The notes under the pieces: generated by a model
The model's input: only the letters and a program-made list of their open reading frames with translations
What the model was told of the DNA's origin: nothing
The model's database searches: none
Assembly: GCA_903857265.1 (NCBI GenBank)
Contig: CAIODZ010000036.1
Span: 1 to 44,832 of the forward strand
Source: an uncultured Phycisphaerales bacterium
GTDB taxonomy: Bacteria; Planctomycetota; Phycisphaerae; Sedimentisphaerales; Anaerobacaceae
Direction of reading: 5' to 3'
DNA length: 44,832 bases
Shown: in pieces, positions 14,922 to 22,918 of the stretch
How the letters are laid out: every line of letters starts with the position of its first letter
Position numbering within the stretch: the stretch's first letter is position 1
Made by a program: the position numbers and the translations under genes

Positions 14922-16345
14922 GCAGCGAACCAAAAAAAATGACCGCAAAAGAGCGGATGGCGATACCGAGACAGCAGATGCCGCAGCGTGACGGCATTGA
15001 GCGAAGCAGGGACTTCAAGGAAGTCAACTTGGGGCTTGCGGAGCAGGTCGCAATCCGCGAGGCGCAGCGATGCCTTCAATGCAAAAATCCGAAGTGCGTC
15101 GAGGGCTGTCCCGTCGGTATTGACATACCCGGTTTTGCGAAACTCGTCGCTGAAGGTGATTTTCTCGCGGCGGCGGAACTGGTTCGCAGAGATAACGACC
15201 TGCCCGCGGTAACGGGACGGGTTTGCCCGCAGGAAATTCAGTGCGAGGCGTGCTGTGTGCGATGCAAAAGCGAAGCGCCTGTTGCAGTCGGCTGGCTCGA
15301 ACGGTTTGTCGCGGATTACCAGATGCAGAAGCAGAAGACAGAAGACAGAGGACAGAAGGCAGAGGTTAAGAAGACGGGTAAAAAGGTCGCGTGTATCGGT
15401 TCGGGGCCGGCGGGGATTACCTGCGCGGGCCAGTTAGCCAAACTCGGTTACGATGTAACCATTTTCGAGGCGTTTCACAAGGCGGGCGGCGTGCTTGTTT
15501 ATGGAATACCCGAATTCCGTATGCCCAAGAAAATCGTCGATGCAGAGATTCGCAATCTCAAGGCGCTGGGCGTGAATATCGAGACAAACGTCATCGTGGG
15601 CAGGACGGTAACGATACCGCAGCTTATGAATGACGAGAAATTCGAAGCGGTTTTTATCGCAGTCGGTGCGGGGCTGCCTGAGTTTATGAATATACCAGGC
15701 GAGAACTTCAAGGGTGTTTACTCCGCGAATGAATACCTCACCCGTGCCAATCTTATGGAGGCATACAACCCTGAATCCGATACGCCGATTATACGGGGTA
15801 AACGCGTTTGCGTTATCGGGGGAGGCAATACCGCTATGGACGCGGTGCGTACGAGCAAACGACTGGGGGCGGACGAGAGCATAATTGTTTATCGCAGAAG
15901 CAGAAAAGAGATGCCCGCCCGCGTCGAGGAAGTGCATCACGCGGAAGAAGAAACAATCAGGTTCGAGATGCTGACCGCGCCACTGGAAGTCCTCGGCGAC
16001 AAAGAGGGCTGGGTTGCAGGGCTAAAGTGTATCAGGATGCAGTTGGGCGAGCCGGATGCCTCGGGCAGACGAAGGCCAGTGCCAATCCCCGGCTCGGAAT
16101 TCGTAATCGATTGCGACCTTGTGATTGTAGCAATCGGCATCGGTGCAAACCCGCTGCTGACGAAGACGACGCCGGGCCTGAAACTTAACAAGTGGGGTTA
16201 TATCGAGGCCGACGAGAATCTTATGACCAGTATCCCCGGTGTATTCGCGGGCGGAGATATTGTTCGCGGCTCGGCGACGGTCATTTTGGCGATGGGCGAC
16301 GGCAAAAAAGCCGCACAGAATATTCATAAATACTTATCACAATAA
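14918..16345 (+). CDS. nfnB: NfnB-type glutamate-synthase-like flavoprotein (NADPH site)
   Basis: Large subunit of NfnAB, related to the small subunit of glutamate synthase; carries the FAD where bifurcation takes place and two [4Fe-4S] clusters. The 475-residue protein has the N-terminal Fe-S domain (CLQCKNPKCVEGCPVGID at about 51-70 and VCPQEIQCEACC at about 106-117), then FAD-binding GSGPAGITCAGQLAKLG near 157-173 and NADP-binding GGGNTAMDAVRTSKRLGAD, ending with the GGDIVRGSATVILAMGDGK motif. Between the Fe-S and FAD domains lies a low-complexity linker, QKQKTEDRGQKAEVKK, encoded by a purine-rich tract (15325-15365) matching intergenic repeats elsewhere in this window. Starts at GTG 14918. 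Confidence 0.92.
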   Translation: MSSEPKKMTAKERMAIPRQQMPQRDGIERSRDFKEVNLGLAEQVAIREAQRCLQCKNPKCVEGCPVGIDIPGFAKLVAEGDFLAAAELVRRDNDLPAVTGRVCPQEIQCEACCVRCKSEAPVAVGWLERFVADYQMQKQKTEDRGQKAEVKKTGKKVACIGSGPAGITCAGQLAKLGYDVTIFEAFHKAGGVLVYGIPEFRMPKKIVDAEIRNLKALGVNIETNVIVGRTVTIPQLMNDEKFEAVFIAVGAGLPEFMNIPGENFKGVYSANEYLTRANLMEAYNPESDTPIIRGKRVCVIGGGNTAMDAVRTSKRLGADESIIVYRRSRKEMPARVEEVHHAEEETIRFEMLTAPLEVLGDKEGWVAGLKCIRMQLGEPDASGRRRPVPIPGSEFVIDCDLVIVAIGIGANPLLTKTTPGLKLNKWGYIEADENLMTSIPGVFAGGDIVRGSATVILAMGDGKKAAQNIHKYLSQ

Positions 16346-16431
16346 AAAGTTTAGCCATCGCCGGCACGGCGATGCAAGTTCTCAATTCTCATCTCTCAAT
16401 TCTGAATTCCTCTGCATTCGACATTTTTCAT

Positions 16432-16459
16432 TTGACTGTTCTCCGCAAAAGAGTATAAT
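16432..16459 (+). promoter_or_regulatory. Predicted strong sigma70-type promoter
   Basis: TTGACT (16432-16437), a 16-base spacer and a perfect TATAAT (16454-16459). It lies immediately ahead of a GC-richer, structured-looking segment and 230 bases ahead of the next start codon, so it probably drives a long leader or a separate small RNA. Confidence 0.6.
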
Positions 16460-16462
16460 CTA

Positions 16463-16682
16463 CCTCGCCTTTGGGCTCTGGTGAGCACAGTCGAACCGCG
16501 TGGGGCAAAAGGCAATGATGTTTTGGTTGTGTAGCCAAGTGTTTAATGTGGGAAATCCCAATTAAGAACAGTTGGTTTAGCTTTTTGAGGAGGTTCGTGA
16601 CCTCAAGAAGGCTTGCAACAAGAAATTGCAGACCTGAGTCAGTCGTCGGTGGCCGTGGCTCAGCTTTGGACCGTTAGGAGGT
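16463..16682 (+). ncRNA. Candidate structured leader or small RNA
   Basis: A segment of about 220 bases between a strong promoter and the next gene with many nested inverted repeats: AGCCAA (16532-16537) with TTGGTT enclosing TTAAT/ATTAA and GGGAAATCCC; TTGAGG/CCTCAA; TGCAA/TTGCA; and an 8-bp stem CTGAGTCA/TGGCTCAG around CGG/CCG. ACCTC at 16463-16467 can pair with GAGGT at 16678-16682, which includes the ribosome binding site of the downstream gene, so it may gate translation. It does not match any riboswitch, 6S, SRP or RNase P pattern that I know. Function is an inference from structure and position. Confidence 0.45.
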
Positions 16683-16691
16683 TTACGCCTT

Positions 16692-17294
16692 ATGAAAGCT
16701 ATCGTTTCATTATTACTTTTCGCCGTTTGTCAATTTTGTTTCGGACAGACGGACACCAATCTGATTGCTGCTGGTGATTGGTCACCGGCGGTCAGTGACA
16801 ACGAGGGTTACATACTTCGCGGGCGTTTGCTGGTTTATGACGAGAACGCCGCGCCGTATCACGCAAGAATTTATATCGAGTTGCAGCACATCTTTGATGG
16901 ACATGGCTGGCCCGGCCCGCTCGAAATCTATTACAACATCGGCTACGGCGACGAACTAAGCTTTGAAATGCGAGATAGTCTCGGCCACCCTGTTTCTATG
17001 GAGCCGGTCGCGATAAGAGGCCCTGTTCCTCCTCCCTGCTGGATTACGTTGACGTGTGATTCGACCGAACGTTTGCGTGCCGACACATACACCTTGGGGT
17101 CTCCGTCCCAACCCGACGGTTTGGAAATACTGGTTGGGAACGGGTGCTGGCTGATACGACCAAATGCGACTAATGACTTTTTCTTGTCTGCGTCATTTAC
17201 GCCTCCAAAGGATCATCCCAGTCCCTTAAAATATCACATCTGGCAAGGAATACTGAAGTTACCTGCGGTGAAGATTCCGGTAAAAAAACCATGA
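16692..17294 (+). CDS. Exported protein of unknown function
   Basis: A 200-residue product starting at ATG 16692 after a strong TAGGAGG site (16675-16681). A signal peptide (IVSLLLFAVCQFCFG, cleaved before QTDTN) is followed by a mostly beta-type region with no cysteine pattern or known motif (segments such as GYILRGRLLVYDENAAPYHAR and PPPCWITLTCDS). I do not recognise a family. It lacks a PEP-CTERM tail, but an orphan one lies 65 bases downstream in another frame, so this gene may once have been longer or may be interrupted. It is preceded by the structured leader 16463-16682. Confidence 0.7.
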   Translation: MKAIVSLLLFAVCQFCFGQTDTNLIAAGDWSPAVSDNEGYILRGRLLVYDENAAPYHARIYIELQHIFDGHGWPGPLEIYYNIGYGDELSFEMRDSLGHPVSMEPVAIRGPVPPPCWITLTCDSTERLRADTYTLGSPSQPDGLEILVGNGCWLIRPNATNDFFLSASFTPPKDHPSPLKYHIWQGILKLPAVKIPVKKP

Positions 17295-17358
17295 ATGCGT
17301 CGCCTAATACCGCGCTGGAGCCAACGGTCACGGCCTATTGAGTTTTAGGTTGAGAGTT

Positions 17359-17463
17359 GTGAAATTTGAATTTCAAGATTATATTTGTGAACCAACGCCC
17401 GAGCCCGCCTCGCTTTTGCTGTTCGGCCTCGGTGCTGCGGTAATCAGAAAATTCAGATTTTGA
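17359..17463 (+). pseudogene. Orphan PEP-CTERM sorting tail
   Basis: From GTG 17359 a 34-codon frame reads MKFEFQDYICEPTPEPASL and continues LLFGLGAAVIRKFRF before TGA 17461. The PEP motif, hydrophobic segment and basic end make a complete PEP-CTERM signal, but no exported domain or ribosome site precedes it. It is most likely the 3' end of a decayed exported-protein gene, possibly the one at 16692-17294, which ends 65 bases earlier in a different frame. Confidence 0.6.
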
Positions 17464-17504
17464 AAAGCCGTGTTAATCCGTTTCTAAAAATTCTCCGCCT
17501 CCGG

Positions 17505-17590
17505 CGGCTTCCTCATTCCCAAATCCGCAATCGAAAATCGCCAATCGACAATTTAACTACCCACTACCCGCTATACGCTGTTCGCTGCCT
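17505..17590. repeat. Degenerate intergenic repeat run
   Basis: Low-complexity DNA built from variants of AATCCGCAATCGAAAATCG and CTACCCGCTATACGCTG. Related runs occur inverted at about 396-422 and as GCGGATT variants at 2718-2750, with CCAATGTCCAATGTCC at 5351-5370. No gene is present between 17464 and 17641. Confidence 0.5.
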
Positions 17591-17641
17591 GTGGTGAGCT
17601 AACCCTTGACCAAACGCATTATTCCTGCTAATCCTTATTAT

Positions 17642-18883
17642 ATGTCAGTGAATTTTAGCCAGATACCGGAAGTGATTGACGAGCTTCGCGCGGGGAAAAT
17701 GATTATCCTTGTTGATGATGAGGACCGCGAGAATGAGGGTGACCTTGTCTGCGCGGCGGAAAAGGTTACGCCTCAGATTATTAATTTTATGGCGAAATTC
17801 GGGCGGGGGCTGATTTGCCTGCCTTTGACGGGCGAGAAATGCGACGCACTCGGGCTTCATCCGCAGGTCCAGGACAACACCGCTCGGATGCATACAGCTT
17901 TCACGGTCAGTATCGACGCGGCTGAAGGTATTACTACTGGTATCAGCGCGGCGGACAGGGCGCACACAATACAGATGGCGATTGCCGATAAAACGAGGCC
18001 CGCTGATTTTGCCAGGCCTGGACATATTTTTCCGCTTCGGGCACGTGAGGGCGGGGTTCTTGTTCGCGCGGGGCAGACCGAAGGTGCGATTGACCTGATG
18101 CATCTGGGGGGGATGAAACCGGCAGCGGTGATTTGCGAGATTATGAACGACGACGGGTCGATGGCCCGTGTGCCGGAACTGCTTGAATTTTGCAAAAAGC
18201 ATAATCTGAAAATTACCTCGATTGCCAAGCTGATTGAGTATCGGCTGCAACGAGAAACACAGGTAAAGCGCGTCGAGGCGGTACATTTGCCGACCGATTT
18301 TGGGGATTTCAAACTTATCGCTTACGAATCGCTTTCATCGCCTGAGCCGCATCTTGCGATTTGCAAAGGCGGGGTAGGCGAGCTTGATGAATCAGGCAAA
18401 CCGATTCAGCACGATGAGCCGGTTCTCGTCCGGGTACACTCGGAATGTATGACGGGTGATTTGTTCCGGTCACAGCGATGTGAATGCGGCAGGCAGCTGG
18501 AAGCCGCGTTGCAGTTGATTGAAAAGGCGGGCAAAGGCGCGCTTGTTTATCTCAGGCAGGAGGGCAGGGGGATAGGCCTGACAAATAAACTTCACGCGTA
18601 TAAGCTCCAGGAACAGGGCTTTGACACCGTGGATGCGAATATCGAACTTGGCTTTTCGCCCGACAAACGCGATTACGGCATAGGCGCACAGATTCTTCGC
18701 GACCTGGGCCTCAAGCAGATTAAAATACTCACCAACAACCCGAAGAAAATCAATCGGCTCGAAGTTTACGGAATAAAAATCGTCGAGCAGATTCCTCTTC
18801 AGGCAGCCCCAACGCCCCACAATATCGACTATTTGCGCACCAAAAAATATCGCTTCGGCCATATCTTGGACAACGATTTATGA
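17642..18883 (+). CDS. ribBA: Bifunctional DHBP synthase / GTP cyclohydrolase II
   Basis: Supplies both riboflavin precursors: 3,4-dihydroxy-2-butanone 4-phosphate from ribulose 5-phosphate (N-terminal RibB half) and a diaminopyrimidine from GTP (C-terminal RibA half). RibB shows [16 protein letters not shown] and [12 protein letters not shown] near its start and [20 protein letters not shown] with catalytic residues. RibA has the zinc ligands in [17 protein letters not shown] and the RQEGRGIGL loop, and [10 protein letters not shown] near the end. The 413-residue length is usual. ATG 17642 has no clear ribosome site; a TTG at 17606 would add 12 residues. The stop overlaps the larE remnant start by four bases (ATGA). 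Confidence 0.95.
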   Translation: MSVNFSQIPEVIDELRAGKMIILVDDEDRENEGDLVCAAEKVTPQIINFMAKFGRGLICLPLTGEKCDALGLHPQVQDNTARMHTAFTVSIDAAEGITTGISAADRAHTIQMAIADKTRPADFARPGHIFPLRAREGGVLVRAGQTEGAIDLMHLGGMKPAAVICEIMNDDGSMARVPELLEFCKKHNLKITSIAKLIEYRLQRETQVKRVEAVHLPTDFGDFKLIAYESLSSPEPHLAICKGGVGELDESGKPIQHDEPVLVRVHSECMTGDLFRSQRCECGRQLEAALQLIEKAGKGALVYLRQEGRGIGLTNKLHAYKLQEQGFDTVDANIELGFSPDKRDYGIGAQILRDLGLKQIKILTNNPKKINRLEVYGIKIVEQIPLQAAPTPHNIDYLRTKKYRFGHILDNDL

Positions 18884-19002
18884 CCCTTCGCCGTCAGGCA
18901 ATACAAAGATTGAAATCCCTCGGCTTCAAATACGTCACGATTGGTTTGCAGGGCCTTCGTAGCGGGGCAATGAATGAATCTTTATTTGATGCCGAGAAAT
19001 GA
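18880..19002 (+). pseudogene. C-terminal remnant of LarE (sulfur transferase)
   Basis: A 40-codon frame starts at ATG 18880 inside the ribBA stop codon (ATGA) and reads [16 protein letters not shown], then KYVTIGLQGLRSGAMNESLF. This matches the last part of LarE/ATP-dependent sacrificial sulfur transferases, whose C-terminus has a helix then GFKYVxLDLxGFRSGxMNE, as I recall. The PP-loop ATPase part is absent, so this cannot be an active LarE; it is either a stub left by a rearrangement or a coincidentally translated short peptide. The position right at the ribBA stop suggests ribBA replaced the front of larE. Confidence 0.6.
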
Positions 19003-19029
19003 AAGAGCAGTTAAGACCAAAGGTTGGAG

Positions 19030-19905
19030 TTAACTCTGTCTTTTATCCAATATCTTGCTTACATCTAACAAGTTTCTGAACTGGATGAGCGTTATATTGT
19101 CCGTTCTCTGTAGTTTCGTTTTCAAGGCAGCAATATTTTCCTTTGCTTTTCCTGGATACCCAATTACGACTATAGCGCCACAGACTGGCAACGAGATTGT
19201 CACAGAAGTAGTCGCCGACGCTTTGAATAAACCCAATTCCCGCTTTTGCTTGTAATTCACCTCATAACTGGCCTTATACGATTTAAAATTATCGTTTATC
19301 TGTTTGATGTACCTATCGATTTGATCAACTACGGAGCCCTCAAGTTCCCGGTTATTACCGAGCTTGACCTCCAATACACAGAATTGGTAAATCCCTTGTC
19401 CGTTCAGAATCAGCGCCAATAAATCCATCCTGCCAGAGACACCCGGCTCGCGCACTTGCCTGTCGATGATTATGATATCTTCTCGGTGGATGTTATCCGT
19501 AATTAGCGATTGTTCGAAGATTATTTCTTCCTGATAATTCACTTGTTTCACTTTCTGTGACATTATTGATAGATTACTTTTGCTGTAGAAATTCCTCAGT
19601 TGTTTTGCTGGAATGTTAAATCTCAGGTAATCGTTGCTTGCACGAGTTTTTGCGCCAAATTGCCTTCTCATTTTTTCGGTTACAAAAGCAGTATGGACAT
19701 TGATTGTGTACAGACTGTTTCTTTTTCCATATGATATCTTCCCCAAACTATTACCTTTGTAATAGAGATTGAATGACGTAGCTCTGAGTTGAAAGTCATA
19801 TTCGAATTGTGAGTTTACAACCTCTTCGACTAAGAAAGCAAAATCTTCCTTGATATTGTCAAAAAGCTTTTCGGGGACGTACCTTTTTATAGTTTTGTCA
19901 TTCAT
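19030..19905 (-). CDS. PD-(D/E)XK nuclease-like protein of unknown function
   Basis: A 291-residue soluble protein whose central region carries a nuclease-type motif: Asp161 in GRMDLLALIL, then Glu179 and Lys181 in FCVLEVKLG, with a Gln-x3-Tyr (Gln195, Tyr199) in VVDQIDRYIKQI. This D-x17-ExK plus QxxxY layout is typical of PD-(D/E)XK endonuclease-fold proteins. The N-terminal 120 residues look like a separate domain rich in beta strands. No restriction partner is nearby, so a host or repair role is as likely as defence. Its ATG follows the hexokinase stop with no gap, indicating one transcript with hexokinase, galE and the lipoprotein. Its AT-richer codon use than its neighbours hints at a more recent arrival. 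Confidence 0.65.
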   Translation of the reverse strand: MNDKTIKRYVPEKLFDNIKEDFAFLVEEVVNSQFEYDFQLRATSFNLYYKGNSLGKISYGKRNSLYTINVHTAFVTEKMRRQFGAKTRASNDYLRFNIPAKQLRNFYSKSNLSIMSQKVKQVNYQEEIIFEQSLITDNIHREDIIIIDRQVREPGVSGRMDLLALILNGQGIYQFCVLEVKLGNNRELEGSVVDQIDRYIKQINDNFKSYKASYEVNYKQKRELGLFKASATTSVTISLPVCGAIVVIGYPGKAKENIAALKTKLQRTDNITLIQFRNLLDVSKILDKRQS

Positions 19906-21213
19906 TTAATTCGTCAGTCCTGCAATTGCCGCGCCGATGAGGGTGGCGTTATCGACGCTGACAATCTCGTAATAAATCCCGAGTTTGTTTTCGAGATATT
20001 GTTTCAGATAAAACTCGACGCGATTCTTTAAGCCCTTCATCTGGTAAAAGGTTGTGCCTTCGGCGACGATGCAGATTGGGCGTGAGGGGTCGGTTCCTTG
20101 TCCCGATTTGATTGCCATAGCGGAGAGGTTAATCGCGGTGAGTTTGGCGGCTCGTTCGGTGAGGCGGTCGGCTATATAATATAAGGTAAGGGAGTCATCG
20201 GCATTGCCCTGTTTTGCGGCGTCGGCGAGGGAGTTGTTGCCATAGGGGTAGAGCAAAAAGGCGTTCATATCTTTTGTGTCGAGTTCGGAGATTTGCCAAA
20301 GTGCGGTTGCGATGCCTGTTGAGAACAGATTGTCATCGCAGGCCTTGTGGATGGTGGCCAGACACAGGGGGCCGAGGTATGCGCCGGAAATCATCTTCTC
20401 GAATTTGTGGATGCCGGGATTGGCGGTGGATTTGTCGAAGGCGGCGTCGATTTTGCCCTGTTTGATTTTGCCGAAGTTGCCCGATTCGGTATTGATAATC
20501 TGGCTTTTCAAAAGGTCGAGTCCTTTTGTCTTTTTGATGTTGGTGTTTTTCTCGACGTAGCAGGTGTTGGTGCCTGTGCCGAGGATGAAGCCGATGTATG
20601 AGCCGAAGGAGCGATTCTGGCAGCCGACACCGGCGAGAAGAGTAACGACGGTGTCGTTGAGCAGGACAATATGTTTTTCGCTGCCAAGCCCCATAGACAC
20701 GATGGCGCGGTTGAGGTTTTCGCCGATGAATTGACCGACGACGTCTTTGGCTTTTATTTCTTTTGAGAAGCGTATCAGCCGGCCGTCTTTGTTTGGGAAC
20801 ATTTCGACTGCGTATGAAAAGCAGAAGCCGATATTTTGTGCTGCGCCTGCGACATCCTTGAGATAGCCCGCTATAATCTTGAAGAATTCGTCTTTGCCGA
20901 TTTCGTGCTGGACGCCGGGCATCTTGTAGAGGCGCAGGTTTTCGATAATTGCTTTTTTCTGGTTGTCGAAATAGACGGTAGCGACCCGGAAATTTGTGCC
21001 GCCCGCGTCAACGACGATTACACGTTTGTTCGTGGGGACATCAGCACCTACTTCGATATACGTGGGTATCATATCGAGCGTGCTTTTTTTGCCCGCCAAT
21101 CCTCGCTGCATCTCCGACAGAAAGGAATCAATTACCAGGTCGATATCGACATCGAGATAATCCATCCGGTATTTTCTAAGGAAGCGGGTGACATTTTGCT
21201 TTATTTTCTTCAT
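19906..21213 (-). CDS. Hexokinase (eukaryote-type family)
   Basis: Phosphorylates glucose or a related hexose with ATP. The 435-residue protein follows the hexokinase family order rather than bacterial glucokinase or ROK: VIVVDAGGTNFRVATVYF (phosphate-binding loop, near residue 70), LLNDTVVTLLAG with the catalytic Asp, LGTGTNTCYVE, TESGNFG, EKMISGAYLGPLCL, and a C-terminal IVAEGTTFYQMKG and DNATLIGAAIAGL. Length fits a single-domain hexokinase. The ATG 21213 is chosen over GTG 21219 because AAGGA is well placed for it. It lies 15 bases after galE, so the operon links hexose activation and UDP-galactose metabolism. Confidence 0.9.
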   Translation of the reverse strand: MKKIKQNVTRFLRKYRMDYLDVDIDLVIDSFLSEMQRGLAGKKSTLDMIPTYIEVGADVPTNKRVIVVDAGGTNFRVATVYFDNQKKAIIENLRLYKMPGVQHEIGKDEFFKIIAGYLKDVAGAAQNIGFCFSYAVEMFPNKDGRLIRFSKEIKAKDVVGQFIGENLNRAIVSMGLGSEKHIVLLNDTVVTLLAGVGCQNRSFGSYIGFILGTGTNTCYVEKNTNIKKTKGLDLLKSQIINTESGNFGKIKQGKIDAAFDKSTANPGIHKFEKMISGAYLGPLCLATIHKACDDNLFSTGIATALWQISELDTKDMNAFLLYPYGNNSLADAAKQGNADDSLTLYYIADRLTERAAKLTAINLSAMAIKSGQGTDPSRPICIVAEGTTFYQMKGLKNRVEFYLKQYLENKLGIYYEIVSVDNATLIGAAIAGLTN

Positions 21214-21228
21214 TTGCACGTATCCTTG

Positions 21229-22212
21229 TTATTCGGCGTATCCGTTCGGATATTTGCTGTGCCATTTCCAGGCGGACTCGACGATTTTTTCGAGGTTTGT
21301 CCATTTGGGCTGCCAGCCGAGTTCGGCCCTGGCTTTGGCGGAATCACAGACAAGTGCCGGCGGGTCACCGGACCTGCGAGATGATTCGATGATCTTGAAG
21401 TTTTTCCCCGACACCTTTTTTACCGTATCAATAACCTGTCGGACGGAATAGCCCTTTCCGTTACCGAGGTTGTAAATCGATTCGGGCTGCTTATCGAGTT
21501 TTTTCAGCGAGAGCAGATGCGCAAGGCAAAGGTCTTCGATATGGATATAATCGCGGACGCAGGTGCCGTCGTCGGTGGGGTAATCAGTGCCTAAGATTTT
21601 GATTGCGTTCATTTTGCCCATCGCGGCGAAAATCGTCAGCGGGATTAAATGTGATTCGGGCTTATGGTCTTCGCCAAGGGTACAGTTGTTGCCTGCGCCG
21701 CAGGCGTTGAAGTATCGCAGCGAGACATAGTGCAGTTTGCCCGCGGCGGCCTGATAGTGGCATACTTTCTCGATGGTCAGTTTTGTTCCCCCGTATGGGT
21801 TGATGGGTTTTGTGGCTTCGTCCTCGGTGATGGGCTGTTTGTCGGGCATTCCGTAAACCGCCGCGGTGCTGCTGAATACAAATTTCCCGATGCCTGTTTG
21901 TTCCATTGCGCTAAGCAGTGTCAGCGTATTTGAGACGTTATTAATGAAGTATTTGAGGGGATTGATTACTGATTCGCCCGCCTCGATGAACGCGGCGAAG
22001 TGCATCACGGCTTCGATTTTATGTTTTTTGAGGGTCGCGGTAAGGAGGTTTAAATCCGCCAAATCGCCTTTAACAAACTCGCATCCTTTTATCGCGGCTG
22101 TATGTCCCTTGCTTAGGTTGTCGTAGATGATTGGCTGATGTCCTTCGGCGGCCAGACAAGCTGCCATATTACTTCCGATGTACCCGGCTCCGCCGGCGAC
22201 GAGTATTTTCAT
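21229..22212 (-). CDS. galE: UDP-glucose 4-epimerase
   Basis: NAD-dependent interconversion of UDP-glucose and UDP-galactose, feeding the Leloir pathway and polysaccharide synthesis. The 327-residue extended SDR has the NAD motif VAGGAGYIGSN at the start, FAAFIEAGES, the catalytic STAAVYG serine region and YGGTK (Tyr-x3-Lys), the FNACGA turn and RDYIHIEDLCLAH. Its start ATG 22212 overlaps the stop of the upstream lipoprotein gene (ATGA), which supports translational coupling. It is followed by hexokinase after 15 bases. Confidence 0.95.
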   Translation of the reverse strand: MKILVAGGAGYIGSNMAACLAAEGHQPIIYDNLSKGHTAAIKGCEFVKGDLADLNLLTATLKKHKIEAVMHFAAFIEAGESVINPLKYFINNVSNTLTLLSAMEQTGIGKFVFSSTAAVYGMPDKQPITEDEATKPINPYGGTKLTIEKVCHYQAAAGKLHYVSLRYFNACGAGNNCTLGEDHKPESHLIPLTIFAAMGKMNAIKILGTDYPTDDGTCVRDYIHIEDLCLAHLLSLKKLDKQPESIYNLGNGKGYSVRQVIDTVKKVSGKNFKIIESSRRSGDPPALVCDSAKARAELGWQPKWTNLEKIVESAWKWHSKYPNGYAE

Positions 22213-22790
22213 TTGTTTTGTTCCTTCTTGGTCGCTGCGAGTTGTTTCTCGATGCGTTTCAAAATTTCCGTTTCCAATTGATTGTCTCTGCCGAGGTCCG
22301 TCCAGGTCAAATTCATTTTTTGCTCGTGGGTTAGTTTGGGATTTTTCGCGTCCCTTTGTTGGTAGGACATCGCAGTGTGCTGGTCTGTCGCGGTTTGACT
22401 TTGGGGCAAGCTTAGTCGATGCGTGGTTGCTATGCAGTTGATACACAGTTGGCCGGCTTGTTCGCTTATGTTGATTTCGACTGCCCTGCGGATGCTTTGC
22501 ATGTCGGCTTCGGTCCGGTTGAATGAGCCGACGCTGTCGGCTCGCCAGAACTCGAATGACTGCGCTCCCGACAAGGGGGCGGTTCTTATGTAGCCCACAT
22601 TAACATCGAATTTTTCAATACTGAAGTGCATTTCGGCAAGCACCTGTTCGGCGGTTGTCATTGCGGCTGTTTTATTCGCGTCAGGCGGGCAGAGCTGCTC
22701 GATTGTCTTTGCGTATTTGTTTTGCGCACAGCCGGCGAGCCAAAAGAGCAGCGAGCAGGTTAGCAGTTTGTTCAATATCAATTTATTCAT
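22209..22790 (-). CDS. Putative lipoprotein
   Basis: A 193-residue protein with a lipoprotein signal (basic start, hydrophobic LLTCSLLFW, then the lipobox LAGC at residues 18-21, so Cys21 would be lipidated). The mature part has a conserved-looking FEFWRADSVGSFNRTEADM region, and an internal CINC pair, and ends in a charged coiled-coil-like segment. I do not recognise a family. ATG 22790 has GAGGT about 7 bases upstream and is preferred to ATG 22808. It is the first gene of the operon with galE and hexokinase. Confidence 0.75.
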   Translation of the reverse strand: MNKLILNKLLTCSLLFWLAGCAQNKYAKTIEQLCPPDANKTAAMTTAEQVLAEMHFSIEKFDVNVGYIRTAPLSGAQSFEFWRADSVGSFNRTEADMQSIRRAVEINISEQAGQLCINCIATTHRLSLPQSQTATDQHTAMSYQQRDAKNPKLTHEQKMNLTWTDLGRDNQLETEILKRIEKQLAATKKEQNK

Positions 22791-22918
22791 TTTTAATACC
22801 TCAGTCATTTCGCCAGTTCGGCATCCGCGGAAGATTATATTGCAAGAGGCAAGCGGTGTTAAAGGGTTTTTTGAATAATGGTCGATGAAGTTAATAATAG
22901 TATTAGCGCGGAATTTCT

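Noticed and set aside
16463-16682. 6S RNA, RNase P RNA, tmRNA or SRP RNA
   Set aside because: None of the conserved cores of those RNAs could be matched; kept only as an unnamed structured leader.
19030-19905. A restriction or phage-defence system
   Set aside because: There is a nuclease-like motif, but no methylase, helicase or toxin/antitoxin partner; the gene is tied to sugar genes.
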